Shown here one piece after another: positions 1-9,784 of a stretch of DNA of 64,000 nt. Within the stretch, counting starts at the first letter, position 1. The number at the start of each line of letters is the position of its first letter. Source of the stretch: Chondrus crispus. Taxonomy: Eukaryota > Rhodophyta > Florideophyceae > Gigartinales > Gigartinaceae. The notes beneath the pieces were generated by a model that worked only from the letters and a program-made list of their open reading frames with translations, made no database searches and had not been told where the DNA came from. The translations under genes and the position numbers were made by a program. The DNA is taken from contig NW_005179204.1 in assembly GCF_000350225.1 (NCBI RefSeq), positions 1-64,000 on the forward strand. Reading direction: 5' to 3'.

Positions 1-207
1 TCGAAATTGATGTTCCGTGAACAATTCCTTGGCCAAAGTAATTGGCTGAAAATTTGAAGTGGAGTCGTCAACCCCAGATTCTGAGTCGGTTTTCATCCGG
101 GTGTCTTTGCTAGTGTCCCATTCGAATCGGTTCTTCTTTTTCCGCCCAAATCGTCTTGGGCGTGGCCGCTTGCGACTAGCAGAATTAGAGCTTCCCAAGT
201 TTTCCAT
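1..207 (-). CDS. Partial gene for a basic, probably nuclear protein (5' end only)
   Basis: An uninterrupted minus-strand frame of 69 codons runs from an ATG at 207-205 off the left edge of the window. Residues about 12-26 are a dense Arg/Lys cluster (KRPRPRRFGRKKKNR) that looks like a nuclear localisation signal. After it comes a Ser/Thr/Asp-rich stretch. No family can be recognised from so short a piece. It faces away from the gene starting at 565, so the two probably share the roughly 360-bp spacer as a divergent promoter. The open frame and the composition bias are seen directly; nuclear location is an inference. It could be a chance frame, since 69 codons without a stop is not decisive. 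Confidence 0.45.
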   Translation of the reverse strand, partial: MENLGSSNSASRKRPRPRRFGRKKKNRFEWDTSKDTRMKTDSESGVDDSTSNFQPITLAKELFTEHQFR

Positions 208-564
208 CTTGATACAGAATGGCGCGTAACTCCGCGATGTGGTGAACGCGTGCTGCAGTCCTTCCGTCTCACTCCGAAAAGTGAGGGATCTAGAGATCAT
301 TACACAAAGCAACTGTTCACTTGTTTTTAAATAATTCCAACAAACTAGGCAGATATTAACATGTAGTGTATTTTCAAAACTGCAAAAGCTAAAAGTTTTC
401 GTTGCTCTGCTCGCGGGAAACCGAAAACAAAAACGTTTGAAACAACTAGACCATTAATACCTTTCATCCGAACAACAATGGCCAAGCGTTCCTGGCGGTG
501 GCACAAAAATCGTTCTCGCAGCCTTTCTTGATACATAGTTATTGGAATAGGCGTTCAGTGTGCA
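208..564. promoter_or_regulatory. Spacer between divergent genes (putative bidirectional promoter)
   Basis: This 357-bp AT-richer stretch separates the left-edge minus-strand frame from the ATG at 565. No clear TATA element or repeat stands out. The promoter role is inferred only from the divergent arrangement. Confidence 0.3.
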
Positions 565-2940
565 ATGCCTTTGCAATTTGAACGGTCAGGAGCAGCGAGA
601 AGCAAGCGAAATGGAAAGAGGAAGAGCGGTGGTACTGTCAAGGAAGGCGGAAATGCAAGAAGGAGAACAAACGTGGCACATTTGAACTCAGTTTTTCCTC
701 GATCGGGGACAAATGAAAATGAAATCACAAATCTCATGCCAGATCGAAACGAATGTGGTAATGTACATCAACATGACGATCGCGACAAAGAGAACATCCC
801 GTTTGCAGGTGATCCACCTCAACATAGGCCAAGCAACCGTAGTAGAAGTGATAAGGGCCCTCGTGCAAACTTTTCCGACATGGAAACGCAGCCTCCATCG
901 AATTATGAATGGACACCTATTGCTCAAACTGGAAATGGAAATGAGAATATCAATCGAGAAGAGATTGGTGGCGAAAAAGAGGCTAGAAAGTCAATTTGTG
1001 TGCGTACGCAGTGTCCAGACGCTCCTGTGATGGAAACAGATCCGCGACCCAATCGGGACAACGCCATGGCTAATGTTGGACCAATCAATATGGCTGGAAA
1101 TGGAATGGGTGCTGTTCGGCTGTTCCTATCCAACATGCAAATGTCACTACTCCATCGATTGGATGAGCTTGACATGAAATTTGGATGTCAAAGAGAAGTG
1201 ATTCTGGAAATGAAGGAGGAAATCAAGGATCTACTGGCTGTATCAGCACGCAACGGCCCAGGAGCTCTTTCGGCGTCAAAGTTGAAGAAAGTCCCATCTC
1301 ATACCTCAAAGTGGGCTTTTAAAGAGGTCGTGGAAAAGGAGAACAGGACGGTCAGGCATCAGGTTGCTCAAGTCTTTCACGCGACACTACTGTCAGAAGT
1401 GCTATCCGAATCGGTTTCTTACCTAATGGAGCACACATGGTCGTTAGGCACTACTATTGCTCACACGCACTTGGCGATGTCGGCTTTCTTGTACGGACAC
1501 CAGAAGAATTCCACAAAGGAAGCGTTCGGGAAGGGACTTGCTCGGGTGCATTGCGACTTCAAGTTTCGTTTCGTGAGAAAAGTTTTTGCAGCTGCCCATT
1601 TCAAGATGAGTGCCGCACAGCGATTAAAAATTACGCCTGGCGACTCGGGGAAAAATGGTGAAGCAGCAGTTCCAATCGTTCAAAGCGCATTGAATAATGG
1701 GGTGAGGTCCGCAAGCCCCGTGGCGCTCTACTGGCTTGACCCGCGTTATGTCAATCGAAGAACAATATGCAAGACTCGTCTGCTTGTTGAAACCAAAGCA
1801 AAACCGGAAAAGAGTGATATCCATACAGCAAAAGGGAGAGAGAGCCTTTACATCGCTCACAACGTGTATTCCATGGCTACGGAATTTTTGAGAGAGTCAC
1901 GTGTGCACGGTAAGAAGCGGTTCTACGAGGATATAGGGTTTGCATTGAGACCATGGGAGACGAGTAGAGGGGTACCAGTTGAATTTGGTCAGCCTATTCT
2001 TGCATTCAAGTACCCAGAGCATGATTATAATCAGGCAGATTACATTGCATGCGCAATGACTCAAGAAGTACCAAATGCAAATGTTTGGAATATGGAGGAA
2101 TTGCAAAAGATCATTTCTTCCCGCCTTGAACTGGATGTCCTTCTCACCCATTCAGTTTTGGTCGGAGACGGTCTACTGAAGAACGGTGGACAGAAGAAGG
2201 GGTTCCAGCCTGCTGAATATAAGAAAATGCACCGCAGTGTCAACCTTGCCAAAATTGCCATTAACTTCCACGTTGCGTTCACGCAAGCCGAAAGCGTCGA
2301 AGGTTTCCTTTCAAGCCACGCGGAATCTTTGAGAACGGTCTACAGAACGGCTCTGTTGTTTAGGACGTTTGTTATAGATGTCATTAATGGACGCAGTCAC
2401 CTTGACATGCCATCGACCCTCAAAGATATTGATCATCCTAATCGATCCCGAAACATACGAAATGTGCCTAGAAAGACAGTACTGGCAAAAGAGCACGAGA
2501 GTGATGGGGAAATAGAATTTGCGGGAGAGATTGATGAGACAATCTCTGGAAAGAACCGCTCCTCATCTCCGCCGAATTGCCCAGATGCTGATTCCGATTG
2601 CAGCCAAGAGACAGAATCGTTTCAGAGGGGAAGCACAGTTGTCCGTCTAAGAATCAGAGACTTCCTTCCTGGAATCTCGAAGCAGAAGGATATTCTTGAT
2701 TCGCAAATCTTGCGGATGTCCCCTGCAAAATTTTATAAATTGTGTGCTAGCTCACCTACACCGCCGCCAAACGAGACAGACTGCGAAGCGTTAGACGACC
2801 GATCAAATGAGACGAGAGCGAACACAATTTTTGGGCATTACGGGGATCGCATTCATCGCGACGGCGACTGGGATGACTGCTCGGACGATGACATAGACTT
2901 CGATCATTTGTTGTACGTTAATGCTTCTCACGAAAAATGA
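565..2940 (+). CDS. Uncharacterised 791-residue protein with a central coiled coil
   Basis: This single long frame has no intron signs. The N-terminal 150 residues are basic and polar, rich in Asn, Arg and Glu, and probably disordered. Residues about 188-225 have heptad-like spacing (LSNMQMSLLHRLDELDMKF... VILEMKEEIKDLL) and probably form a short coiled coil. The middle (about 240-620) has the mixed composition of a folded globular domain with several Trp and Tyr residues. The C-terminal 170 residues are Ser/Asp/Glu-rich and end in an acidic cluster (WDDCSDDDIDFDH). No catalytic motif, zinc finger, signal peptide or membrane segment is visible, and I do not recognise the family. A nuclear DNA- or protein-binding role would fit the basic start and acidic tail, but that is speculation. 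It is the only long intact host-like gene in the window, and its codon use differs from the GC-rich transposons. The start is the first ATG of the frame. Confidence 0.7.
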   Translation: MPLQFERSGAARSKRNGKRKSGGTVKEGGNARRRTNVAHLNSVFPRSGTNENEITNLMPDRNECGNVHQHDDRDKENIPFAGDPPQHRPSNRSRSDKGPRANFSDMETQPPSNYEWTPIAQTGNGNENINREEIGGEKEARKSICVRTQCPDAPVMETDPRPNRDNAMANVGPINMAGNGMGAVRLFLSNMQMSLLHRLDELDMKFGCQREVILEMKEEIKDLLAVSARNGPGALSASKLKKVPSHTSKWAFKEVVEKENRTVRHQVAQVFHATLLSEVLSESVSYLMEHTWSLGTTIAHTHLAMSAFLYGHQKNSTKEAFGKGLARVHCDFKFRFVRKVFAAAHFKMSAAQRLKITPGDSGKNGEAAVPIVQSALNNGVRSASPVALYWLDPRYVNRRTICKTRLLVETKAKPEKSDIHTAKGRESLYIAHNVYSMATEFLRESRVHGKKRFYEDIGFALRPWETSRGVPVEFGQPILAFKYPEHDYNQADYIACAMTQEVPNANVWNMEELQKIISSRLELDVLLTHSVLVGDGLLKNGGQKKGFQPAEYKKMHRSVNLAKIAINFHVAFTQAESVEGFLSSHAESLRTVYRTALLFRTFVIDVINGRSHLDMPSTLKDIDHPNRSRNIRNVPRKTVLAKEHESDGEIEFAGEIDETISGKNRSSSPPNCPDADSDCSQETESFQRGSTVVRLRIRDFLPGISKQKDILDSQILRMSPAKFYKLCASSPTPPPNETDCEALDDRSNETRANTIFGHYGDRIHRDGDWDDCSDDDIDFDHLLYVNASHEK

Positions 2941-3944
2941 AGAACCGCGGGAAACCCGTTGACGACAGTTCGGAGCTCGCTTTTTGTTGTTGGTGGCTTC
3001 GAAATGGGTGCTCTCGGTAAAGCGCCCTGGCTCAACCCAGAGGTCGTTTGGGGAATGTTCGGTGTGGAACCGGGGATGGGTGGCAAGTTGAGTTCCGTTT
3101 GCATCTGCTGAACTTTCCCCTAGAAGAATCATGTCGAGTAATTTCTGGGGAATACAGTAGTAAATGGTAATTTTTTCTAAAACTCAGGAGTGTTTTGAGA
3201 GTGTATGCCTGCTCCACGCCCCCGCTCCTCCGATTGAGGCTGCGGGCATCACCGTCCCACCTCGTGTGCGGTGGCATACTCAATTTGATTATTTAATGGA
3301 ACCATTTTCGGATCATTCAAATTAAGATAATTTTTTTGTGCATCGCCCGCTGTCGCTAGCGCGGCGGTCGCGCTCGGTCCCGTGCCGCGCGGTGCGCTAC
3401 ACCACGCGCTTGGCGCGCGCCGCCATACCAACCGGCGCTTCGCAAATACCTTCCGGGACCCTGGATGTGCATCAAGCTCTGCTAAAAGACAGCGAGGCGA
3501 CGCGGCGGCTGCTGTCGCGCTCTGGGTGCGCATATCTGGTTGATCCGCGTCAAGGAAGATGCCATCTCCCCCGACATCAATCTTTTCTTCAACGCCATGC
3601 CACACACGATGAGCCTCTGGACCATAGCCGCTCTATCCACCTCCACCCCTCCCAAAGGTGACAGAGCCCGCTCACTTCTTACTGACAACGTCCAATTTGT
3701 ACATGGATTTGAATTGCACGCTTCCTTCCTCCCTCCGCGCTTCGCCCTCTGCCGCGGCTGAATCGAAGATGCCCAATCGATCCGTCGAGCTGGCATATCC
3801 CCAGTCTCAGTCCCACCCGCCCTGCACACAGCCCCCCGACCCAGATCCCGACCCCGACCTCGACCTAGACCCCGACCACGCCCTTCAATCTGACTTGATC
3901 CACAGCATAGAGTTTTTCTAGCATTTCCACCGCGATTCGCCTAG
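2941..3944. other. Intergenic stretch, no supported gene
   Basis: Composition shifts abruptly from moderate GC to a GC-rich block near 3350-3520 rich in GCGC. A C-rich low-complexity run of CCCGAC-type hexamers lies at about 3833-3882 and would encode Pro-Asp repeats. Several short overlapping frames exist on both strands, but none shows a family signature. An N-terminal exon of the decayed pyrophosphatase that follows could lie here, but I cannot recognise one. Confidence 0.4.
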
Positions 3945-5401
3945 TCGCCTCTTCTGTTCCGCCGATACGCCTGCGATCTAACTTCTCACCAAGATGCTCA
4001 CCTCATCGCTGCATATGCAAGCTCCGGACTCGGCGCCATTGTGGGTACGGCAAGTGATACCTTCGCTTCTATCGCCAGCGCCGTGGCTGGTACTGCCATT
4101 CTTGAGACAAGCCTTCCCTTCTTTTATTGCAACTCGCTCGCTATGTGCGTATTTAATCATCTCTACGTCGACCAGGTCTGTGGGCCCTTTGGATATCCCC
4201 AAAGATTGTCCTACGCAACGTACATATGCAAAGAGGATAATCTGGACATGAAATATCACGATCTGAGGACTTGGGGATCCAACTCGGCGTTTGTTGCCCT
4301 TCCTTTTGTTATCGTTGCCATCGGTATTCTCGTATCACTTGTTTGCACTGTTTATCCGCTGTATGGAAAGTATGCTGTTTCATACGAAAGTTAGGCACTC
4401 TGTGTTATTCGTGGCGTACGGATAACGATGCGGCGCAACTACGTCATCGGATATGTCCTGTTTATTGCTGCGTCAGCTGCTTTATGCTTTGGTTTCTTCG
4501 GCCCACTGTCAGAATTTCAGAGTTACCAAGGGCTTGGAAAGGTGAAAGTCCAGAGAATGGTACTCGACGGCTCCAGTGGACAGTGCGGAGAGAAGTATTT
4601 GAACTTTTCGGGCGGCGAGGAGGTGAATCCCGTCCCGGTGCCACAAGGAGGTGTACTGAAAATGGATCATTATCGGCCGATGACCGTGTCAAGAAGGAGT
4701 CTTGGAAATGCAAACTCGACGTCGTGGCGCTTGTTTGGATGTCTCATTTTGGGAGTGCTTTTGGCGGCCACTATGACTAGAATCACTTGTGATCATTTCA
4801 CATCAGCGACTGCTCTCCCTACCGCTAAAGTTACCGCATTTGTCCAGAGTGGCAATTTGTCAAAGGCTATTATCCAAGCAATTACTAATGGTTTAATTGT
4901 TACAGCGCTCCAGGCCTTGCTGGTTGCTATCGCACTACTCTCGTCTTACAAACTTATCGGGGCGTACGGAACTGGTTTGACTACGCTGGGGTTTCTATGT
5001 TCTTTTGGTTCCAGAACAACGTCAACGATGATGAACCACGTCGCTGAGAACTCAAATAATATCTCTTGCGCCTCCAGGATGCGATACTGGCGGCGAACGT
5101 TCTGTGAAGTGCTAAGTTTAGTAAGCAGTACTACAACAGTATCAAATACTGAATTCGCAAACCGAGCTTCAGTGCTGACGGCATGCACGCTCTTCCTAGC
5201 TGTTGCACACCAGTCTGGGCTAGTTCTATCACCACGCGGCTTAGTAAGCCCGTCTGGGAGATTCTACACAAGGGCATTGATGGGAATCTAATAGCGATGA
5301 ATTACGGTGTTTACGAAGAGGCTGGGGCTCATTCTGTACGGATAGCGGTCGTGCCGGACTGTCACGAGCCTCGGAAAGTGCCCTTTGGAGATGTGCAATA
5401 G
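3945..5401 (+). pseudogene. Decayed membrane-bound proton-pyrophosphatase (H+-PPase) relic
   Basis: Pieces of the membrane pyrophosphatase fold follow each other in the family's order. About 4020-4391 matches the region around the ADNVGDNVGD motif and the next helices (GAIVGTASDTFASIAS, then a VIVAIGILVSLVC helix). About 4428-5290 continues in the same frame after a TAG at 4392-4394. It covers the FxTExYTS-like segment (TRITCDHFTSATALP), the GAYGTGLTTLGFL helix, and the counterparts of DAYGPIxDNAGG and GNTTAAIGKGFAIGSAAL. A last piece in another frame (about 5215-5400) matches the WDNAKKYIE and AHKAAVxGDTxGDPxKD region. Most acidic metal- and pyrophosphate-binding residues are lost (DNAGG has become ENSNN; GNTTAA has become STTTVSN), and a C-terminal block of roughly 100 residues is missing. 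Functional enzymes pump protons across vacuolar membranes using pyrophosphate; this copy cannot. Remnant status is clear from the stop, frameshift and deletion; homology is judged by eye. Confidence 0.65.
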
Positions 5402-6446
5402 TGGTGGTGGGTATGTCGACAGACGAATATCGTGGTGCAGACGACTGCTCAGTGCTGCAATATCTAGGGATGTTTCTGAAAGCCACTTGGTGGTTGTCAG
5501 AAGCTGCAGAAGTGTCGAAACAGTATTCTGCGTTATGCATATGACAAATCAATCCTATGAAGAGCTGTGAGGCACAACAACGTTCACCATATTAGGCAAA
5601 TGCTCAATGTAGGTGCGTCACCAAGCAGTTTGTCGCGAAAAAATCTGATGAAACGTTGTTGCGAAACAATAAATGGCATCGAAGAGCGATCCACCAGATA
5701 CGTTCTTATCGTTAGATGGAGCAATACAAATGCGCCGATGTCACTCTCAGTCATAGTAAAAGTCAACACTGAGCGTAACGTGCAGAAAAATAAAAATCAA
5801 TCGACATGAAACACTGTTGCAGCCAACGGGACAGTGGTAATAGCACTGTTTCATGGCTCCACAGTATCATGAGGTGATTATGCATATTTACCACTCCAGG
5901 TCGCTAATCAGCAGCAACACATATTGCAGGAGTTTCAGTGCATGTAGATGAAGGAATAGCGCGAACAAACCAATAACACGCATTGTTCCAACACGTTAAA
6001 AAAATACCGCAGAAATTCGAACACATTATTACAGATGATCTGAACACTAATATTATGCCTTCACAATACTGTATGAAACCGCCCAAATTACTATTTTTGT
6101 TCTAATTATCAGGAAGATGCCCCTGCTGTGATAAGGTGTACAAGGCGCTCTTCGAGAATTGGATTTACGACCCATCGGACCAGGTTTACCAAAACACCCC
6201 TCCGAACTCGTCGAGCAGTTGCCTTTACGAGTCTCTACCACCATTTACCGATCCCGGGCTGGGCCCTTCTCTTTGCCCCCCACCTATCAGGGATCCGAGC
6301 TACTGCGGGCCGCAAACCCGCTTAAAGAGGACAGGGAGCTTCGAACACTCCGTAGCGCTGTGCCGTTGGCAGTTGTTGTTTTTGTTGCTGTTGTTTGTGT
6401 TGGACCGTCGGACCTTGGTCTCTGCCTAACAGGCGCATTGCACTAC
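5402..6446. other. AT-rich intergenic stretch with one possible orphan exon
   Basis: Mostly AT-rich with no supported gene. At 6114-6429 a plus-strand frame preceded by an acceptor-like CTAATTATCAG encodes a Cys- and Pro-rich stretch (CPCCDKVYKALFENW, later LCPPPIRDPSYCG) and ends at a TAA. It could be an isolated exon cut off by the retrotransposon at 6447, but no partner exon or family was found. Confidence in it as a gene is low. Confidence 0.25.
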
Positions 6447-6469
6447 ACTATTCGCTTGGCTATCGTTAG

Positions 6470-8997
6470 CTAGCGCTTCGACGGGCCCATGGCCACGCGG
6501 ATGGGGACGGTTTCCCCATCCCGGCCGGGCATCTTCCACGAAGTAATCGGATACTTCGTGGCCTTGGATTGCAACGTCCGGCCGTTGCAATATTCGAGGG
6601 GCGGAGAGAACGGGCTCTCCTCCGCCTCCTTCCGTGGGTTGGGGGTACATTTCCCCAGCCCAGTCTTGGAGGTACATGATGGCGTTCTGTACCCCTTGGG
6701 GCAACGGGGGTCGGCCCCGGTCGCCTCGTACATCTCGACGGGGATATCGCGTATCCATCCGACGAGGGTCACGTCGATCCCTTTGATCGCTCCCGGGTAT
6801 CGGTACCCGCCTTGTCGAGGGGCAAAACGGACGCCCCGACCCGATCGACTCGGGTCACCTCGCCGCGGGCCTCGGGCTTCCCGCGTAGACTGCTGGATGA
6901 GATTGCGCATTACGGGGCGCGTCTCCATCTGATAGCAGTAGTTCCTGTACGCCGTGAACTGACGTTGTTCAGGCGACAGGAACGGGCACGCGTACATGGC
7001 GTGGCCGTACGTCCGGCACATCCAACAAATGTACGCGGTGCCCTCGGTCGATGCGAACTTCGCCGCGTGGCGTGCCTCCTCATCGGTGAGTCGAGGCACG
7101 TTGGGCAGCCCGCGGTCTCCTTCTCGACGGGAGATATCCAGCTCGGCCATGTTCTGGTTCGGACCACCCGTGGCCCTTGGCGTGTGTGCGAACGCCGTTG
7201 CGAAGCTTCCGGTCGTCCCGGTGGAAGCTGGCGTAGGGGGTCGGCCTCCTGCCCGGTCGAAGCCTCGCGTAATGAGGACAGGGTCGGCCTGCCACTCATC
7301 TTCTCCAATGTGGAGGGCGGTCGCCGTCGAACTCGTTCCGTGCGACCTTGGAGTTCGGACTCCCTTCGCTGCCGGCTTCGGGTCCGGCAGCGGCAACCCG
7401 CGAAGATCCGAGTAGGTTGTACCCTCGGCCGTTGCGATACGGCGAATCGTTGAGAGTTCCGTCTTCTGTTGTCCGGGCAACCTTTGTACCGTCTCTGCCA
7501 CTGCGGCCCGGGTCGCAGTGGACAACCCGCGCACGAAGTAGTGCGCGAGGGCTTGTTCTGAGAACACGGCCGTGCATCGGAACGCGGCGGATTCCAGCCT
7601 GTCTGCGAACGTGTTCTCGGTTTCGTGAGGAAGCTGTCTCGCCGACGCGACAGCGTCAAACGCTTCCCCTAACACGTCATCGGTTAGGTAACGTTTGATA
7701 AATTGGTTGACGAGACCAGGCCAGCTCGTGTCGTCGTGGAGCTGGCCGGCGCGGAGACCGCGCATGGTGTAACTCGTATACAACCGCTCCGCGTCCCGCT
7801 CGAGGAAGTGAGCGAAGACACGGATTGCCACACCTTCCATCAGGTGCTGGGCATTGAAGGTTATCCGGATATCCTTCAGGAACGGGAGCAACTGAATCGC
7901 GTCAGTACCGTCGAAGCCCTCTATCGTGGGACGGAGCCCACGGCAGCGTTGGACGTACTTCGCGATCCGTCCCGCGTCACCCGAGTTAAGGAGCCTTGAG
8001 GTGTTGTCCAACCGATACATGCGGTAGTTCGCGACGGCGCTGAACTCCTGTATCATAGTGTGGACGGGCTAGAGCCCGGGTTCGGCGGGGCCCCACGTTC
8101 CGAACGGCGTGACGGGCAACGTTCGGACGTCGACGGGGCCGGGATGTGCGATAAGATCCGCTGGCTGGCAGCCGCCCCTGCGAGGATCGAAGGGGAGAAT
8201 CGGTTCCCCTAGGGGATCGTGGATCAGCTGATCCACGGGCGACTCCTCCGCGGTCATGGTCGGGTTCGTTCGGTACCCGTCGTAACTGCCGCATGCTTCC
8301 GGATGCATACGGCAGGGCTTGAGTCTCGGACGCGAAGTTCGCGTCCGCCGTCGGCTTGATGTCCTCCGCCCTCCGACTGGTGACGGCTCCAGTCGAGGGA
8401 GACTCTTGCGCTCCGGATGCGCCTGGAAGAACGGTGGCACCGGGCCCTCTCAAAGGGGCTCCGGGCGACCTTTCGGCCGAGGTCTGTTCCATCTCACGGG
8501 CACAGCGGCGCGTTGAGTTGAGCCGCGCCGCCATGTGCGCGAACACTCCCATCTGTTCGGCTGATGGGAAGGGTTGCGGGTCGCGTCGGACCCCGGAGTT
8601 TGCACTCACCGGTCGACCCGCAACGTCCACGGCGGGGGAATCGATGCGCGCCTCTTCGACCAGTGCCAAACGGGACTGTGGCTGGTCGACGAGGGCGCGC
8701 AGGGTCTCCAAGGACTAAGTTACGCCCTCAAACCTTCCTTCCTTCGCGGAGGGAGCGCAACTCATCCATACAGCGGGCGTAGACGCTGTCGGAGACGTCG
8801 ATACGGAGGGATGTTGGGACATCTTCGATATACTCCGCGATGCGATCGTACATCGGGCGAGCGCGTCCTTCGGAGGAGTCGGGCGACGGTTCGCGGTCTC
8901 GAGGACCAGCGTCGCCGTCGCCGACTCGAACGCGGAGCGCGGCCTCTCGCACATCGGCGGGCTCGGAGCGAATCAAGGTGGGATATTCGCCACTCAT
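6470..8997 (-). pseudogene. gag: Ty3/gypsy gag, element 1 (frameshifted)
   Basis: The frame starts at 8997 with MSGEYPTLIRSEPAD, the same start as element 2. It is broken by frame changes near 8728 and 8050 and again near 6795. The best-preserved part is 8056-6800: a capsid-like helical region (SRQLPHETENTFADRLESAA, then FSEQALAHYFVRGL), typical of retrotransposon gag, followed by a CCHC zinc knuckle (CWMCRTYGHAMYAC) near 7000. Gag builds the virus-like particle and binds the RNA. The nucleotide sequence matches element 2 closely, so the frameshifts are decay rather than natural ORF borders. Confidence 0.85.
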
Positions 8998-9060
8998 CTC
9001 GACGCCTACGGACGCAGAGGTAAACGATAGTCTTCTCGGTTCGATCTTGAGAGTCTTCTA

Positions 9061-9073
9061 GGTCGGGAGACCA
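9061..9073 (-). other. Primer-binding site of gypsy element 1
   Basis: On the minus strand TGGTCTCCCGACC starts one base after the LTR end. A tRNA with this primer would end in GGTCGGGAGACCA. The same 13 bases are conserved in element 2. I cannot assign the tRNA species from the sequence alone. Confidence 0.7.
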
Positions 9074-9074
9074 C

Positions 9075-9684
9075 TGTAGTATAATCACCCCCAACGACGA
9101 GGGGGGTGAGTACTGACAGTTCGGAAAGACCCCGATCGGCGGGAAGACAGAAGCACGGCCCACTCACGGTACCGAGCACGGGCTCGAGGTAGCGGTGGTA
9201 GAGCGGGATTGGGGAGGACGCGCGCACGCGCGAGCGGTTCTACGCCTCGACGCCCCGGAGCGGTACTGGGTGACGATCCAGTACCAACGGGCGGAGGCGG
9301 AGCCGGCTCGTGGGCGTGCTGCGCGCGTCCTCAACCCGCACTCGGTGCTACTCCTAGGTAAAACGGACAGAAGTCCCTAGAGGTAAGCGGGCGGACCAAG
9401 GTGGAGGATCCTTGACAAGTCCGTGCTTGTCGTCCTCCACCGCCGGGGGTCCGCTCATATTTAATATACAGAGTCACCTATCATAACATTACAGTAGTGC
9501 AGGTCGGCCTGCACTGTGGTGCTGTCAGCCGTGGGGGCTGCCAGCACACCGGTCGTACACGTGTCTGCGCGCGCCCCCGTACACGTGGGGTACACGTGTG
9601 CGCGCGCACTGAGGTACTGTAGAGCTCGGGCTCTACAGTTACAAATCTAATCTAATTCTAATTCGGGGAGGGGGATATGCTACA
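9075..9684 (-). repeat. LTR of gypsy element 1 (610 bp)
   Basis: On the minus strand it begins TGTAGCATATCC and ends GGTGATTATACTACA. It aligns over its whole length with the LTR at 12226-12837 in opposite orientation. It contains a TTAAATAT-like TATA element followed by a long stem-loop, and a series of short hairpins rich in CACGTG in the U3 part. Confidence 0.9.
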
Positions 9685-9784
9685 ATTAGGGGTGACAATC
9701 ATCATCCTGAGGGATATATTCGAACCGTCTATAACCCTCACATTTACAATCATCGTCAAAACAAGCTACAATACGCATTAGAAA

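Larger units (their letters stand above)
6447..9684 (-). mobile_element. Ty3/gypsy element 1: truncated copy (5' LTR, PBS, gag only)
   Basis: Read on the minus strand this has an LTR (9684-9075), a primer-binding site, and a gag whose conceptual product is close to that of element 2 throughout. Homology to element 2 stops abruptly at about 6447, just after the gag reading frame would end, and pol is missing. Together with element 2 (12226 onward) it forms an inverted repeat with arms of about 3.2 kb around the MULE relic. The outer flank of its LTR (ATTAG at 9685-9689) does not match the sequence left of 6447, so no target-site duplication survives. Either truncation after insertion or formation by inverted duplication could explain it. 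Confidence 0.85.

Noticed and set aside
3338-3921. Short plus-strand frames before the pyrophosphatase relic
   Set aside because: GC-rich and Pro/Asp low-complexity sequence with no match to the expected N-terminal helices.
6489-7453. Plus-strand frames opposite gypsy gag
   Set aside because: GC-rich gag leaves several frames open on the other strand; the conserved capsid and zinc-knuckle signature is on the minus strand.
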